From Alisma plantago-aquatica (Eukaryota > Streptophyta > Magnoliopsida > Alismatales > Alismataceae), in assembly GCA_963693085.1 (NCBI GenBank), contig OY856412.1, positions 1,063,228,744-1,063,292,743 on the forward strand: a DNA stretch of 64,000 nt, written 5' to 3'. Below, in pieces: positions 36,280-48,760 of the stretch. Position 1 is the stretch's first letter, and each line of letters opens with the position of its first letter. The translations under genes were made by a program, and so were the position numbers. Under the pieces are notes generated by a model. It had not been told where the DNA came from, did no database searches, and saw nothing but the letters and a program-made list of their open reading frames with translations.

Positions 36280-37960
36280 GATATGTATGCTGAAATTGTT
36301 GGTCATTAATGATCATTCTAGTCATTCACATTTCACTAGATCTTGCAAGCACTCAGTAGATATGGTTGGATCAAGCACTACCAAAAAGCAGCATGATGAG
36401 CCCCCGGAGAGGTGTTCCATCTTCAATAAGAATGACAATTATGTTGAGGCACCTAAGATCCCCAAAAGGAAACCATCACACAACAAAGACTCCTACAAAA
36501 GCACTAGAGCCTTCACATCAATATCCTCTCATTACTTCTTTCATGCATCTATGCTATCACATATCAATATGGATCATCAACCTATGGAGGGTTTTGTGAA
36601 AGCTCATCATGGTGCAGTTAACGTAATATGTATCTATATCACCTAAATTTCTACTAGCAATGTCCATATCAGTAGTCATGTCATGCGTATGAACATTGTG
36701 TGAGATAAAGTATCATGTCATTATCCCTATAGGAGAGCCTTTAGAAGAAGCCAAGAATGATGGATTAAATGGCACTGAAGATATATTTGATACAAGGGCA
36801 ATATTTCAAACAATTTTAACCATGTCCATCATGGAAACTGACTAGAGCCCAATCCTACAGCCACACCTTTTATCCATCACCTCCCATGTGGTACTTAGGG
36901 ACATGGGGGGCTTATAGTTTCCCACCACTAGTGTACATGTTTCCACCAATGAAAATCAATCTTCTAGTTCTATCGATACTAAAAATGAAAAGAAGCATGC
37001 TGAAGACGCTTCCACAATTGAATCCATCATGCTATATATTTTTCAAAAACATAAATAGTTGGAGGAGAAGAAATGTGGGGGAGAAAGACTTTTGGATTTG
37101 TTTTCACTTTCCCGATGCAAAGTTTCCAATCAACTTTGAGAACTAAAATTTCACAAGTATTAAGGGAAAGGCAATGTGGTCACTCACATCAAGATCTGTT
37201 ACTCCGATGAAGCAATATATGATGAAACGAATTTGACCAGAAGATCCATTTAAACCCTGCCAGGGCCTACCCTAGCATGGTACAATAAAGAAGATGTAGC
37301 ATCCTTTTCCAATTGGATGCAACTGGCTAAGATGTTCATTGATAGGTACAGTTGGAACCTTTAATAGGCCCCGACCAATAAGGATTGGAAGGTGCTACAT
37401 TAAAAGACTAATGAAAGCTTCATTAAGTTATTAGGGACATGGTGAGAACTAATAGAAAAATAACATTCAAACCAACATATAGAGAAGAACTCAATATGGT
37501 GATAAGGGTGACCTCACCCGCACTCATGATGCTCCTCTTTTTACAATTATTTAATACCTCTCCAATATGATTCATGTTGGGGTTAAGATTGAAAATTCTC
37601 AAAAGATACATATATCAAAATATAGGCCTCACTTTCCAACCTCATGTGTAATCTTCAATGAAAAAGTAGCGTTGAGATGGATACCTTAGATTAAATGGAC
37701 CATCCTACTACTATTTTACTATAAGGAAGCTATAGTGGAGACCTACTCTATTTTGGCCTACACCTTATGTCCTAATAAATTGAGGTTACCTCATTTGCCA
37801 ATAACCTTCTTGAAGTTGAAGTAGGGAATGCCATATATACACCATGAAGAGCATCATCTTAGGGTGTTGCATAGGTGGGACCTAGTCCCCAAAAACAAGG
37901 GTCTCAAGCCCTACTTGCGCTACGTTGTTTCAAATCCAATGATAGTTTTGAGAAACCATC
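36280..37960 (+). pseudogene. gag: Relic G gag (Tat/Ogre-like Ty3/gypsy)
   Basis: Traces in several frames follow the order of the large Tat/Ogre-type gag. At about 37099-37140 the residues FPDAKFPINFEN fit the capsid opening of that clade. At 37255-37420 there is a region with WYNKEDVASFSNWMQLA-like residues, then a KTNESFIKLLGTW segment (37400-37440), a strong signature of this gag family. An N-terminal open frame (36287-36646) has Lys/Ser-rich low-complexity sequence. Stops and frameshifts are dense. Assignment rests on motif order; the clade is less certain than the family. Confidence 0.55.
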
Positions 37961-38380
37961 ATTAGTGTGATGATATCTTACCACACTTTGGAGGTTGATA
38001 AAAAAGAAAAAGAGGAATACTCTAAAATTGCATTCAACATCAGGGATATAACCCTCTTAAGTGAAGTTACCGATGGAGGGATGATAGCTAGAATAAAAAT
38101 ACATCCTAGGAGTGGGACATATTTATTAGATATCATGCGATAAAACCCTCTTAGGTGTGTCAAGATGAACGGGGACGATGCTCTTATGTTGAGGTTCATG
38201 GAGGATCCCATGGTATACACATGTGTGGAGTCATGAGAGAAAAGAAGATATAAATTATATGATATTATGGGAACACCATAGTGAATGTTGTATCCCATAC
38301 ATCAATACATGTTGTGCCTACCACCATGGTGAATAATACAAGCACCAACTAACTAGTTGTACAACATGGCCATGCTTAGG
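37961..38380. other. Relic G, unassigned segment where protease and RT are missing
   Basis: Only about 0.4 kb separates gag traces from integrase traces. Protease, RT and RNase H (normally about 2 kb) are not seen and were probably deleted before F inserted. Confidence 0.4.
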
Positions 38381-38472
38381 AATGACATGGTCAGATAGAT
38401 AGATCCTAAAGATTCAAACTCGAATTGTTTCATTCTACTCACATTTTATTACTTCACCACATGGGCAGAAGT
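38381..38472 (+). pseudogene. Relic G integrase core, left part
   Basis: The frame ending at the F insertion reads DPKDS, then NCFILLTFYYFTTWAE, matching the Ty3/gypsy integrase core segment between the first catalytic Asp and the F-TKW-EA motif. It continues directly at 48034-48039 on the other side of element F once the duplicated GAAGT is counted once. Confidence 0.7.
38468..38472 (+). repeat. Target site duplication of element F (left copy)
   Basis: GAAGT here and at 48034-48038, directly flanking the TG... and ...TA ends of element F. Confidence 0.85.
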
Positions 38473-40142
38473 TGTAAAAATTCTAAATTTTCATCCTAGA
38501 AATATGATATAATAGAAAATCACTCATAAAAAATTACTTAATGTTTAATCATTTGAAGAATTAAGTTGACTTGATTTGACCTTCATATGTCCAATCACCC
38601 AAGTAGATGCCACATATACTTTTCATGCCCAACATAATTTAATATGGCCCAATATATCAATACACCCTAAAGTGACCCCAAACATGACCATTATATATCG
38701 GTTCACATCATACAATTCACAAAACCTAGTCATAGTTATGAGTGATGACAGTTAGGGTTAAAATATAAAATGACCTTACATTAGTTAATAACATATCCTC
38801 TTAATTGTTTTACATGTAATTAATAATATATTAAAGCTTCTCTCAAATTTTGGTAATGTAATTTCCTTCGGATGATTTTTAGTTCATTAATTATACATGT
38901 GATCTAATGGTGAAAAGTGAACAATTGCATAGCTCACAATTGTGGTTCTTTGAAAACCTCATACTAAAATTGGAAAATGTATCAAATTTCATTACGTTTG
39001 AATAAAACTAACTATGCCAAGTATTATAAAAAGAATGGAATAGACAATTCCATTAATTGAACATTTATCACCCAAATACAATCGAATAATGGTACCATAC
39101 CTAAGTTAACTGATTTTAAACCTAAGTTGACCAAATCATGTGTTGGTTTATCTAGTTTGTGAACTAGGGATTCATCCTAACCGTTGGGCTCCAATTGCAG
39201 GGTGAAGACTCCATCTACAAAGTTGTGCATTATGCATGTTGAGGGATAGAAGTCAGTGACCACTTCAACAATCTCCCTATATATCTTCTCCACGGTTCCC
39301 TTGGATAAATCTACCTTTAGCTTTTGGAGACCTTTTTCAACCCATAGAATCCTTATTCAATGCTTAAATTATACTTTGGTGAAAATTCCTAAATCACCCT
39401 CCAGAGCCAGTTGACTTAGCAAGTCCTCCATGCAACCATGCTAGACCGCACCACATAGAGGATCCAAACAACTTCCATGGACACCATATGAGTCTTGTTC
39501 TCCATTATTTGTATCAAGACACCCTGAGGCATCACTCTAGCATCCATCTTCTCTAAAAGGATCCAATGAGAATGCGAGGTAATCACACAATGATCCAATT
39601 CAATTACCTCATATGTAAGTATGCTCAGACCCTAAGTTTTTTTTTTCAATGTGCCTATAGGTTGTCCCTTTTACTTGAACTCTATACCCACAGACCTAGT
39701 TTTATGCATGTAAAGCTCAATATCAGGCCGCCTTCATATCCACAAGCATGTGAAGCTTGATCCTTATTCTCTATTCTAGTATTCAAATTGTGTTCATAAG
39801 AGTTTTGTGAATTTTTGGTCACCATAAATGTGCTTTTGTCTCTGTCTACTTATAAAGTTACTATTCATACCAATGCTTGTACTACTTTTCTATTCTTTTG
39901 TAATCGACCTTCTTGTTGTTCCTCCAACCTTGGCATATATAGAATAGGAAGTTATGGAGCTCTGTGGGGTTAGTTACATGGGTCCCCAAGCTCGATAGAC
40001 ATGGGGAACGTAGTGAAGATCACCTCATTGCTCGAGAATCCTCAGGTTTTACACTTTTTATCTGAATTTGAAGCTCCAGTCATACATGTCACACCATGGA
40101 GGATGAGAAGAAGATACCTAATGCTACTTTTATGCCTCTACA

Positions 40143-42276
40143 TGTGATAACCTAGATTTTTTTTTAGATTTTCATACCAAACATAGTATCTTAAGACCAC
40201 GAGTCTCCCATGGATGAATGATACCAAACTGAGGAATTAGTTGTTCAATTAGTGACTCTTTTCACTTAGAAAGTGTAAACAAATATGCAATTGATGATTA
40301 GGACACGAATTGAGTTCAATTATGATGAATATATTGGTATATTAATTGATTTGGGTACCTATGAGTCCAAGGGACCCATTTAACAGTCTCAATGAATTCA
40401 AGTGCCAAGTTAATGAAATTTGAGGTATGTTAGGATGATAAAAGGTATTTTCTTTTGGACTTATTTGATCAAGAGTTGAGGATCAAATGACTTGTAATTA
40501 AGGTCTATATAATTATTTATGAGTCTTTTTGAGAGTCAAGTCCTATGATGAATAGTTAGAAATTTGGGTTCAAACTTGATATTGTGAGGATTTATGTGAT
40601 GAGATACCCATGGTTCAAATTTCATGGAATTCCAATTAGAAATTTGAGAGATATTGAAGCTTCAATTTTTGATTCAATTATACAAGTATAATTGGAGGAT
40701 ATGTAAAATGAGGATATGATTTCAGCTAGTTTCGAGTTTATTACCCTATCACATGGTCATTTTCTTTGGAGGGCAGTGTGGCACCTTGCTAGCGATTGGT
40801 AATGTTACCTGGTCGTCCATTACCTCCAAAAATGGAGGAACAAAACCAGCTGAGGTGTCCTTCAGATCCGATGAAAGGGGGGAATCAAAGGGGATTTTGT
40901 TGGAAACACTATGATCTAGGCATCAATCCAAACCCAGCGATCCTTCAGTCACACTTGAGAACCATAGTATTGAGAGACCGTACCCTTCTCCACAACCCCT
41001 TCTCCATCGTCTATCACAACTGAAAAGGAAATGAAGAAGAGATGGCCAAGAGGTGGTTCCAAAGGGGTGAGAAGCACCGACCAGGCATGGTGTGAAGTTC
41101 ACAGCAAGGCTTCTTGTCTTCTGAAAGGTCTTCCCTATAGCCCCTGAATCCGAACTCGCAGAGCATGGAGGCAAGGTCGGGAAAGAACGTCTGGTGCTTT
41201 TCACCATGATATGAGCTTTCCAACGAGATCGATAACTATCTTCGGACCTCCTCATTTGGAAAGCTCATATCATGGTGAAAAGAACCACAATTGTGAGCTA
41301 TGCAAAATGTCATAAACATATTCTAGTTCAGTAAAATATAGGTTTGGTCAAACCCTAATTTGGACTTAGATACCATTAATAATGGTGAACCTTGTATTAA
41401 TGATGATTAATTGTTATTAATCAGGTGATGACCAGATTATCTAGATGATCATGGATATGTGAGGAATATATAAAATCAGGTACATGGATATAATTATATG
41501 ACTAGACTTGCTGGATGTTAAATATATGTACTTGCTTTCTTGTATTTGAAATACACTGTTGGATGTAGATGTATATATATTGACAATTTTCCGCCTTGAA
41601 CATAAAAGAACATAAATGAGGATAAATGAAATGTAGTTACTAGTGGTGCTCATTAAACTCCCTATTAGAGAGGGAAAGCTTTAATGTTGACTAGCACCTC
41701 CCTAGAGTACATGGTATACAGGGAGATCCCTAGAGTACATGGTACACGGGGAAGGGCTCACCATTTATGTATGTGCTAAGTCCACCATAGTAATACATAT
41801 TCATTCTTAATGTGGCTAATAACTTGAGATTACCTGATTTTCCGCCTTTAAGTAACGTGTTCTTTCTCTTTCTTCAATTTCGAGTATATTATATGCCAGC
41901 ATAGTATAGCTTTTAATTCCACGTACCAACTTTTGTTGATGATTTTGTTTCTCATATTTTCTAGGTCCAGAGCTAGAATGGGATAAAAGAATAGGATGTG
42001 AGCAAGTTGTACAGGTTTACCTATAGTGCTAAGATCCTAGCATACATGTTCATACTTGTGTAAAATTTTCTATTCAATATGTAAATGTAAATCATTTTGT
42101 AATAATTAATTTTGTATAAAAAATTCCATGTTGAATGTTGAGTATGTTATGGTTGTATGTTCATGTATGCGCAAATTGCTTCCGCAATGCACTTTGATAC
42201 AATTGCTTAACGTTTTTGTATTTTGTCTTCTCATCTCCATGGGGTTTTGAGAAGGTGAAAATCCGGGGACATCACA
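40143..42276 (+). mobile_element. Solo LTR in the 5' LTR of element F
   Basis: A 2.1-kb block absent from the other F LTR. Its ends are a 6-bp inverted repeat (TGTGAT at 40143 and ATCACA ending 42276). It is flanked by CTACA (40138-40142) and CTACC (42277-42281), a 5-bp target duplication with one mismatch. The matching site in the 3' LTR of F (near 46628-46634) is uninterrupted. It has no coding content, primer site or polypurine tract, so it is best read as a solo LTR left by LTR-LTR recombination. Confidence 0.75.
41197..41282. repeat. 26-bp perfect inverted repeat (hairpin) in the solo LTR
   Basis: Arms 41197-41222 and 41257-41282 are exact reverse complements, separated by 34 bases. The left arm begins CTTTTCACCATGATATGA. 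Confidence 0.88.
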
Positions 42277-43040
42277 CTACCCCTACCCTTTAAATTAACA
42301 TTTCATGATTCTTTGGGCATGCTCAGTATTTTTGGAGTTTATTTCAATGTCCACCTCATGACAAGTCAAGCCAACATTTTAATTAGTTGTCCACTTTCAC
42401 ACTTAAAATCAATCATTCAAGAAAAGGGGAAATCATTCATTATATCCTCTATCACAGTTGGTTTTCCATAAATGGTTAATTAATATTTCTCTCATCTCTA
42501 ATGGATCACAAGTTAGAAAATTCATATCTTTTTGTCCTTATGTTGGAAATTATGTGTGAATACTCATTGCAAAAGTTTTGAGATAAGAAACATCCCTAGT
42601 CCATGACTAGACTCTGATTCCCAACCTTGTTTCCCTAATTTATTTAGAAATTATAATTAATTGTTAATCAAGTATAATTCTTTCATGATCATGTTATACA
42701 TAAGAAATTAGGGTGGACTAGGACTCAAGTGATTGTTAGTATCCCTCCTCAACCTCATGTGAGTGGTCATGCACACTAAGAATTTATTTTTTTATTTGTA
42801 GGGTTTATTTTGTTCACTTATGTACTCATAATTGCTCAATTACAGTACAAGTACATTAATTCTCATTATTAGCTTATGAAAAATCATTCACATTCTAATA
42901 ATTAAAGTTTCATACTATTTTTATGTTTATTCTTTCGAATGTAATGTTATGTATCATCTCCATGCTAATGAACTATGGAATTACAAAGATAATGTTTAAG
43001 ATTAAGATATCATGCTATTTGATATAGTCCTGTCAATCAT

Positions 43041-43150
43041 GTTATGTGAGCCTTGACTAGACTTATGTGAGCCTTAACCGACCAATGAGCTCTATGTGAG
43101 CAGTTTGTGAGCCTTGACCATCTTTATGTGAGCCTTAATCAGACTTATGC
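43041..43150 (+). repeat. Short tandem words (TTATGTGAGCCTTAA) in the F LTR
   Basis: Variants of TTATGTGAGCCTTGAC recur five times here and three to four times, more diverged, at 47138-47225 in the other F LTR. They were therefore part of the ancestral LTR. They lie upstream of the 'GCAATGAGCACTTTGG' block, possibly in U3. Confidence 0.7.
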
Positions 43151-43803
43151 ACAGTACGAGTGCAATCTAGGGAGTGACAATATCAAAATATTCATGTTAT
43201 CATGATAATTATGTCAATTACTAATGTTTTCCAAGGTTGGTATTTATATTAACAAATGTAACTATTTAATTATCCAAGTCAATGAACACTCTAGTGCAAT
43301 GAGCACTTTGGTGCAATGAGTTCTTGGGACCAATGGCCACTCTGGTGTAAGTAATGCGGAGTAATCATCTTAATTGAATTAGTAATTTCAAGCAATAAAA
43401 ATTGTTATTCTTAAAGAATTATCAAACAATATGTAAAGTTTACTTCAATTATGTATAATTATTATATGTTATTTTCATTATAACTACTTAGTTCCACTCA
43501 CACAATGTTTGTATATTACTATACATGGTTGTGGATGAGATGTCCATAGGTGGTGAAAATAGGAGGATTAGGACATCAATCTGAGGACAATGAAGACTCG
43601 CTAGACAACTAGGACTGCCTTGGTGGGGTGCCATCATATGTATATATTTGTGAATAATATCATAAGTTTGTGTTAAGTTCCCTTTTCATGTAACCATTGA
43701 AAATGTGAAATGAAATATGTTCTTGTATTATTTATTACTTCAATTATTCCTTATGTATGATATTCAATATGAGTGATACCCCATCAATATTATGAGTCAG
43801 GAA

Positions 43804-44040
43804 CTGATGCTTCCGCTCATGTAGAAGTGTATCAGATTTGAGGTGTTACAAACTTGTTATTAGGTAAAGGGATAATTAGCCACCCAATCACTCTCATGGT
43901 TCTCAATCAATATAATGTCCCTCTCATGGTTCTCAATCAATATTGAGTCAGGACGCTCTGCTCATGTAGAAGTGTATCAGATTTGAGGTGTTACAAACTT
44001 GGTATCAGGTAAAAGGATAATTGGACACCAATAAATCTCA
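43804..44040 (+). repeat. 145-bp tandem duplication across the F LTR end and primer site
   Basis: The LTR end GAGGTGTTACA plus the following primer-site region occurs at 43840 and again 145 bases later at 43985. The second copy has the better primer site (TGGTATCAGG at 44000-44009). The first reads TTGTTATTAGG. Confidence 0.75.
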
Positions 44041-44901
44041 TGGTTCTCAATCAATATAATGTCCCTTTAAGTCCACCAGGTTAAGAACTACTTATGCTTC
44101 GAATATTGAGGAAATTAAGTCACGAGGTAAGGGAAAATATCTGTATTATTTGACGAGTGGTCAAACATCAAAAACCTTAGTTAGAATGATTATGTCTTGA
44201 GTCTTATGTATATGAAGACATGAGTATTAGGTATAGATGTCAGTCATGTTTGGATCTTGTGTATTAACGTTCACATATGAAATTTTCATTTCTCAATGGT
44301 TTGTCCAACCAATTGAGAAGTGTAGAGGGTATGCCATGATCATAGAAGGCTTATTATGCATCTATTTCATGCTTACTAGTGCATATTGTATGGGACATGT
44401 GATATATTAAATTGGTGAAGAGTAACATAATAAGTCATTGAATTTTCGGGTATGTGCCTGATCAATGCATATTTGGTGATGTAGCAAGGATGGGTAATAC
44501 AAAAGATCTAAACCACCAAACTCTAATGAGAGTAGATAACAGAAAGTCATTAATTTTATAAAGATAGAATCTATAGACCATTTTATTTAAGTTAAGAAGA
44601 TGAGCATATAATAAAAAAGGATCTATAAGAACAAATATTTTGGAAAATGATGGAAGTATTGGAGGTAATTAATATAAAGAGACAAAGGAAATGAGTCTAG
44701 GTTTTAAGGGAAGCTAGTAACATTAGTGATGAACTTATGAATTTGGTTAATGTGTTAATGATATGTATATATGCAAAGTTATGAACCTTTATAACTTGAT
44801 TAAGTTATCTAGGTTCGTGGAGGTATGTTAAACCCTAAGGTTGGAGTACTAAGTTAGCATATGAAAATTTCAAGGATGAAATTTCTATAAGATGGGTAGG
44901 T
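43851..44901 (+). mobile_element. Element F internal region, non-coding
   Basis: About 1.05 kb holding an iMet-type primer site and, at 44866-44901, the AATTTCAAGGATGAAATTTC plus polypurine region that element B has at its 3' end. It has no gag or pol trace. F is therefore a non-autonomous Tekay-related element with LTRs much longer than its interior. Confidence 0.7.
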
Positions 44902-47900
44902 TGCAACAATACTCAATTTTCATCCTATAAATTTGATCTAACTAAAATTTACTTTATTTTAATTTTGTGAAGCACTAAGTTGACCTGATATGACTTATAT
45001 GTCCAATTAAATAGATAGAGGCCATAGATACTTTTTATGCACAACGTAATTTAATATGGTCCTAGTATATCGATACACACTAAAGTGACCATGAACATGA
45101 TTATTATATGTTGATTTGCATCATATAGTACACAAAACCTAGCCCTAAATATGAGTGATGACTCAAATTAATCCATAATATTCTCTAATTGGTGTAAGAG
45201 TAGTTAAAAAGATATTAGATATTCCCTCAAATTTTAGTAATGTAATTCCCTTTGAATGATTTCTCATACATTAATTAACCAGGGGATCTAATGATGAAAA
45301 GAAAACAATTCCATAGCTCAAATGTAAGAACTAAGTGGTCCTTTCAGTTCCTCATACTCAAATTAGAAGACCCACCAAATTTTATTAGATTTGGTTAGCC
45401 CTGACTATGACAAGTATTATCAATAAGAAAGTAATATATAATCCCATTTATTGACTATATCACCTCAATATATTCAATGAATCATGTCAACCCTAAGTTA
45501 AATGTTTTTAAACCTAAAGTTGACCGAGTCACCCATTGGTTGCTCCAAACCACAAAGTAAGGATTCATCCTAAGCGTTGGATTTTGATTGTGGGGTCAAG
45601 ACTCCATCTTCATCCCCCTCACATTTGTTGTGTTGAGGGATAGAAGACAACAACCACTACAGTGATCTTTGTCTTCCTCTCTTCTACACAATTCTCCTAG
45701 ATCTTGCCAACTTTAGCTTCTGGAGGTTGTTTCGAACCTAGATAACCCTTACTTGATGCTTAAATTGACATCTAGTGAAAACTCCCAAATCACCCTTCAA
45801 ATGCAGTCGAAAGAGCATGTCCTCCACACCACCATGTTAGATTGTGCCACACCTAAAAGTCCCAGAAAGCTTCCCTGGACTTCATATGAGTGTCATCTTC
45901 CATCAATTACAACCCAAGACTCCCTAAGGAATCACCCTGATGTCGGTCTTCTTCTCTAGAGACAGAAAGCACGAGCTGAAAGATCAGGCTATTCTAGTTC
46001 AATTACCTCATCTGTAAGTATGTGGATACCTTATGCTTTCTTATTTAGATACCTACAAGTCATCCCTTTTACCTAAACTTTGTACACATGAACCTAGTTT
46101 TATTCTTGTAAAGCTCAATGTTCTACCACCTTCTTGGCCATAGTTAGACAACAAGGACCATTCCCCTATGTTCATTAAGGCCAACCACAAGTTTCCTTGC
46201 TATTAGTCATCCTAATACTCCAACAAAATACTATATCCTGTGTTTGAGCCTTCTTCTATGTTCCATTATTCAAAATACCTTTAGAAGAGTTTTGTGAATC
46301 TTTTGTCATCATATAAGGTGCTTCTATCTTTGACTATTTCTAAAGTTAATGTTCAAACCCCCTCATACACTACTATTCTACTATTTAGCATCTCCACCTT
46401 CTTGATGTTCCTCCACCCTAGGAAGATACATGATAGGAAGCCATGGAGATCCATGGGCTTAGTTTCATGGGTCCCCAATCTTGATAAACATGTGGACCAC
46501 AATGAAGATCTTCTCTTTGGTTGAGAATCCCCTATTTTTGCACTTTTAATCATATCTTGAATCTCCAATGGTATAGATTGCACCATGGATGATGGGAATA
46601 AGATACCCAACGATAGTTTTACGCCTCTACCCCAACTCTTCAATTAACGTGTCAAGATGCCATGGGCTTTTTTGGTATTTTGGGAGTTTATTTCGGTATC
46701 CACCAGATGACCAGACTCTGATTCCCAAGACAATTTCCCTGATTTAATTAGAAATTATAAAACAATGTCAATGAAGTGTAATTGATTGATGGTTATTTAA
46801 TATATTATAAATTAGGGTTGATCAACACTTAATATAGTACCTCCCTCAGGATCAGGTGAGTGGTCTTGGACACTGAGTGTTAAATTAGAGACTCGGGGTT
46901 CACTTATTCGCTTATGTACTCATAATGGGTCAATTAAAGTATAAGTACATCAGTACTATGCTAATGGAAAAATCATGGACATGCTAATAACTCATGTTTC
47001 ATATTGTTTATATGTATATGATTTTATATGGAACATTATGTATAGTTTTCATGGTAATGAATCAAGAAATTATGAAAACCATGTTTACAATTAATAAACA
47101 ATGCTATGTTGATATTGTCCTCTCAATGAAATTATGTGAGGCTTAACTAGACTTATGTTAGCCTTAACCTGCATAATGAGCTATGTGGGATCATTATGTG
47201 AGACTTATCTAGCCTTATGTTATCCTCAATTGGCCTTATGAGCATTGTTGGTGCAATCAAGAGAACGACAATATCAATTCAAGTTAAATTCATGTTACCA
47301 TGATAATCACATTAATAATCAAAGTTTTACAAGTTGATATTTATGTTAACTAATGTTAACTAAGTGATTCTTTGAGTTAATGAGCACTCTGATGCAATGA
47401 GCACTTTGGTGCAATGAGTTCCTGGGATCATTGAGAAAATTGGTACAAGTCATGTGGGGTATTCATGTTAATGGACTCAATAATTTCAAGTATTAAGATC
47501 ATGCTAATAATAAAGAATCATGTAACAATGATTAATGTTTACTTCAAGTTTTTTTATAGTTCTTATATTTTATATTGATTATAACTACCTACTGCATTTT
47601 TTATAGTTCTTATATTTTATATTGATTATAACTACCTACTGCCACTTACACAAGTGATTTTACTTTGCTTTACATGGATGTAAACAAGATGTCCAAATGT
47701 GGTGAGTAGACAAGTATTAGGACATCAATCTAAGGACAATGAGGACTTAGTGGACAACTAGGGGTGCCTTGGTGGGGTGCCATTATCCATCCAAGTTTTC
47801 TATTATGCATTGAGTTTAGTTTGTATATGTAGAGATTTTAAAAAATGACATAAGTTTGTGTAAAGTTCCGTATACATGTAAACTATTGAGAAGATTGAAA

Positions 47901-48033
47901 TGTGTTCATGTGTTGGCTATTACTTTAATTATTTCCTATGTATGATACTCAATATGTGTGATCCCCCATCAATGTTATGGTCAAGGAACCAATGCTTCAG
48001 CTCATGTGAAAATGTGAGATTTGGGGTGTTATA
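44902..48033 (+). mobile_element. Element F 3' LTR
   Basis: 3.1 kb from TGCAACAATACTC to GGGGTGTTATA (the final CA is mutated to TA). It is collinear with 38473-43850 without the solo LTR, and is followed by GAAGT, the right-hand target duplication. Confidence 0.85.
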
Positions 48034-48440
48034 GAAGTTGTCCCATCACCAACAATATATCTCAATCGATGATCAAGTTCCTCAAAAACATCATTATAAT
48101 TTGGTATAGAATACCACATGAAGTTGTATCTAAACTTTGTCACCATATTTGTCAAGAAACATCTAACCTCCTTGGGAATCAAATGTCATTGAATGTTGCT
48201 ATCTTGGCCCTAGATGAATAGATCTATAGAGGTAGAAAATAAGAACCTACTAAATATCCTCAAAAAGATGTTTATCTCATATTAAAACTGGCATAAGATC
48301 CTTCTTATGGATATGTGGGCATACTGAATGTCTATCTCAACTTTCATATGAGCCATATTGTATTCTCTCATATATGGTATGGATGTAGTCCTATTACTAA
48401 AGGCATTTAAGAAGTTGTGTGCATATCAAAGGCATAGTCC
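48034..48440 (+). pseudogene. Relic G integrase core, right part
   Basis: Directly after element F the gypsy integrase continues in shifted frames. MIKFLKNIIIIWYRIPHE at about 48072-48126 is the segment before the second catalytic Asp. SLIYGMDVVLLLKAFKK at 48377-48430 matches the late core motif SLVYG-EAVLP. Stops separate the pieces. Together with 38381-38472 this restores the order of one integrase domain split by F. Confidence 0.7.
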
Positions 48441-48574
48441 CCCCTCCATGATAGGAACATGGAGTTTCTGAGGTTGAATTTGCTTGAAGCCCAACCCCAT
48501 TCAATAATCAAGAAAATATTATGTATGTTTAAACAAGGTTTGGGTGTGTTTAACACAATGTATTAAAAAATTCA

Positions 48575-48760
48575 CTTGCCATCTAGCTCAACTGGTCAAG
48601 CCTGCTACTTGTGAGGTGCAGGTTGCAGGATCAAATCTTAGCGCATCCTATTGGGGAACTATAGGAAGCGACTAAAAAAGCCTTTGGCGTTAGCTGTTGG
48701 TTGTTCTCTCACTCCTGATACCATGGACAGGGGTGAAACTCCTCACTATAAAAAAATAGT
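48575..48760 (+). mobile_element. tRNA-derived SINE
   Basis: A pol III promoter pair is visible: an A box TAGCTCAACTGG (48584-48595) and a B box GGATCAAATCTT (48628-48639), with the spacing of a tRNA head. A tRNA-unrelated body follows, ending in a short A run near 48749-48757. The head cannot be a working tRNA gene because no acceptor stem pairing follows the B box. No clean target duplication was found, so the ends are approximate. Confidence 0.6.

Larger units (their letters stand above)
38473..43850 (+). mobile_element. Element F 5' LTR (interrupted by a solo LTR)
   Basis: The LTR starts TGTAAAAATTC and ends GAGGTGTTACA. It aligns along its length with 44902-48033 once the insertion at 40143-42276 is removed, giving about 3.2 kb. 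Shared landmarks include the ATTTTCATCCTA opening, AAGTGACC, ACTCTGATTCCCAA and TGCAATGAGCACTTTGG. The two LTRs have many differences, so the element is old. Confidence 0.85.

Noticed and set aside
36280..38300. Endogenous pararetrovirus or host gene
   Set aside because: The motif order (capsid opening, KTNESFIKLLGTW, then integrase with FYYFTTWAE) fits a Tat/Ogre-like gypsy element. No movement-protein or coat-protein signature.
48580..48645. Functional tRNA gene
   Set aside because: A and B boxes are present but no closing acceptor stem is found; a SINE head is more likely.
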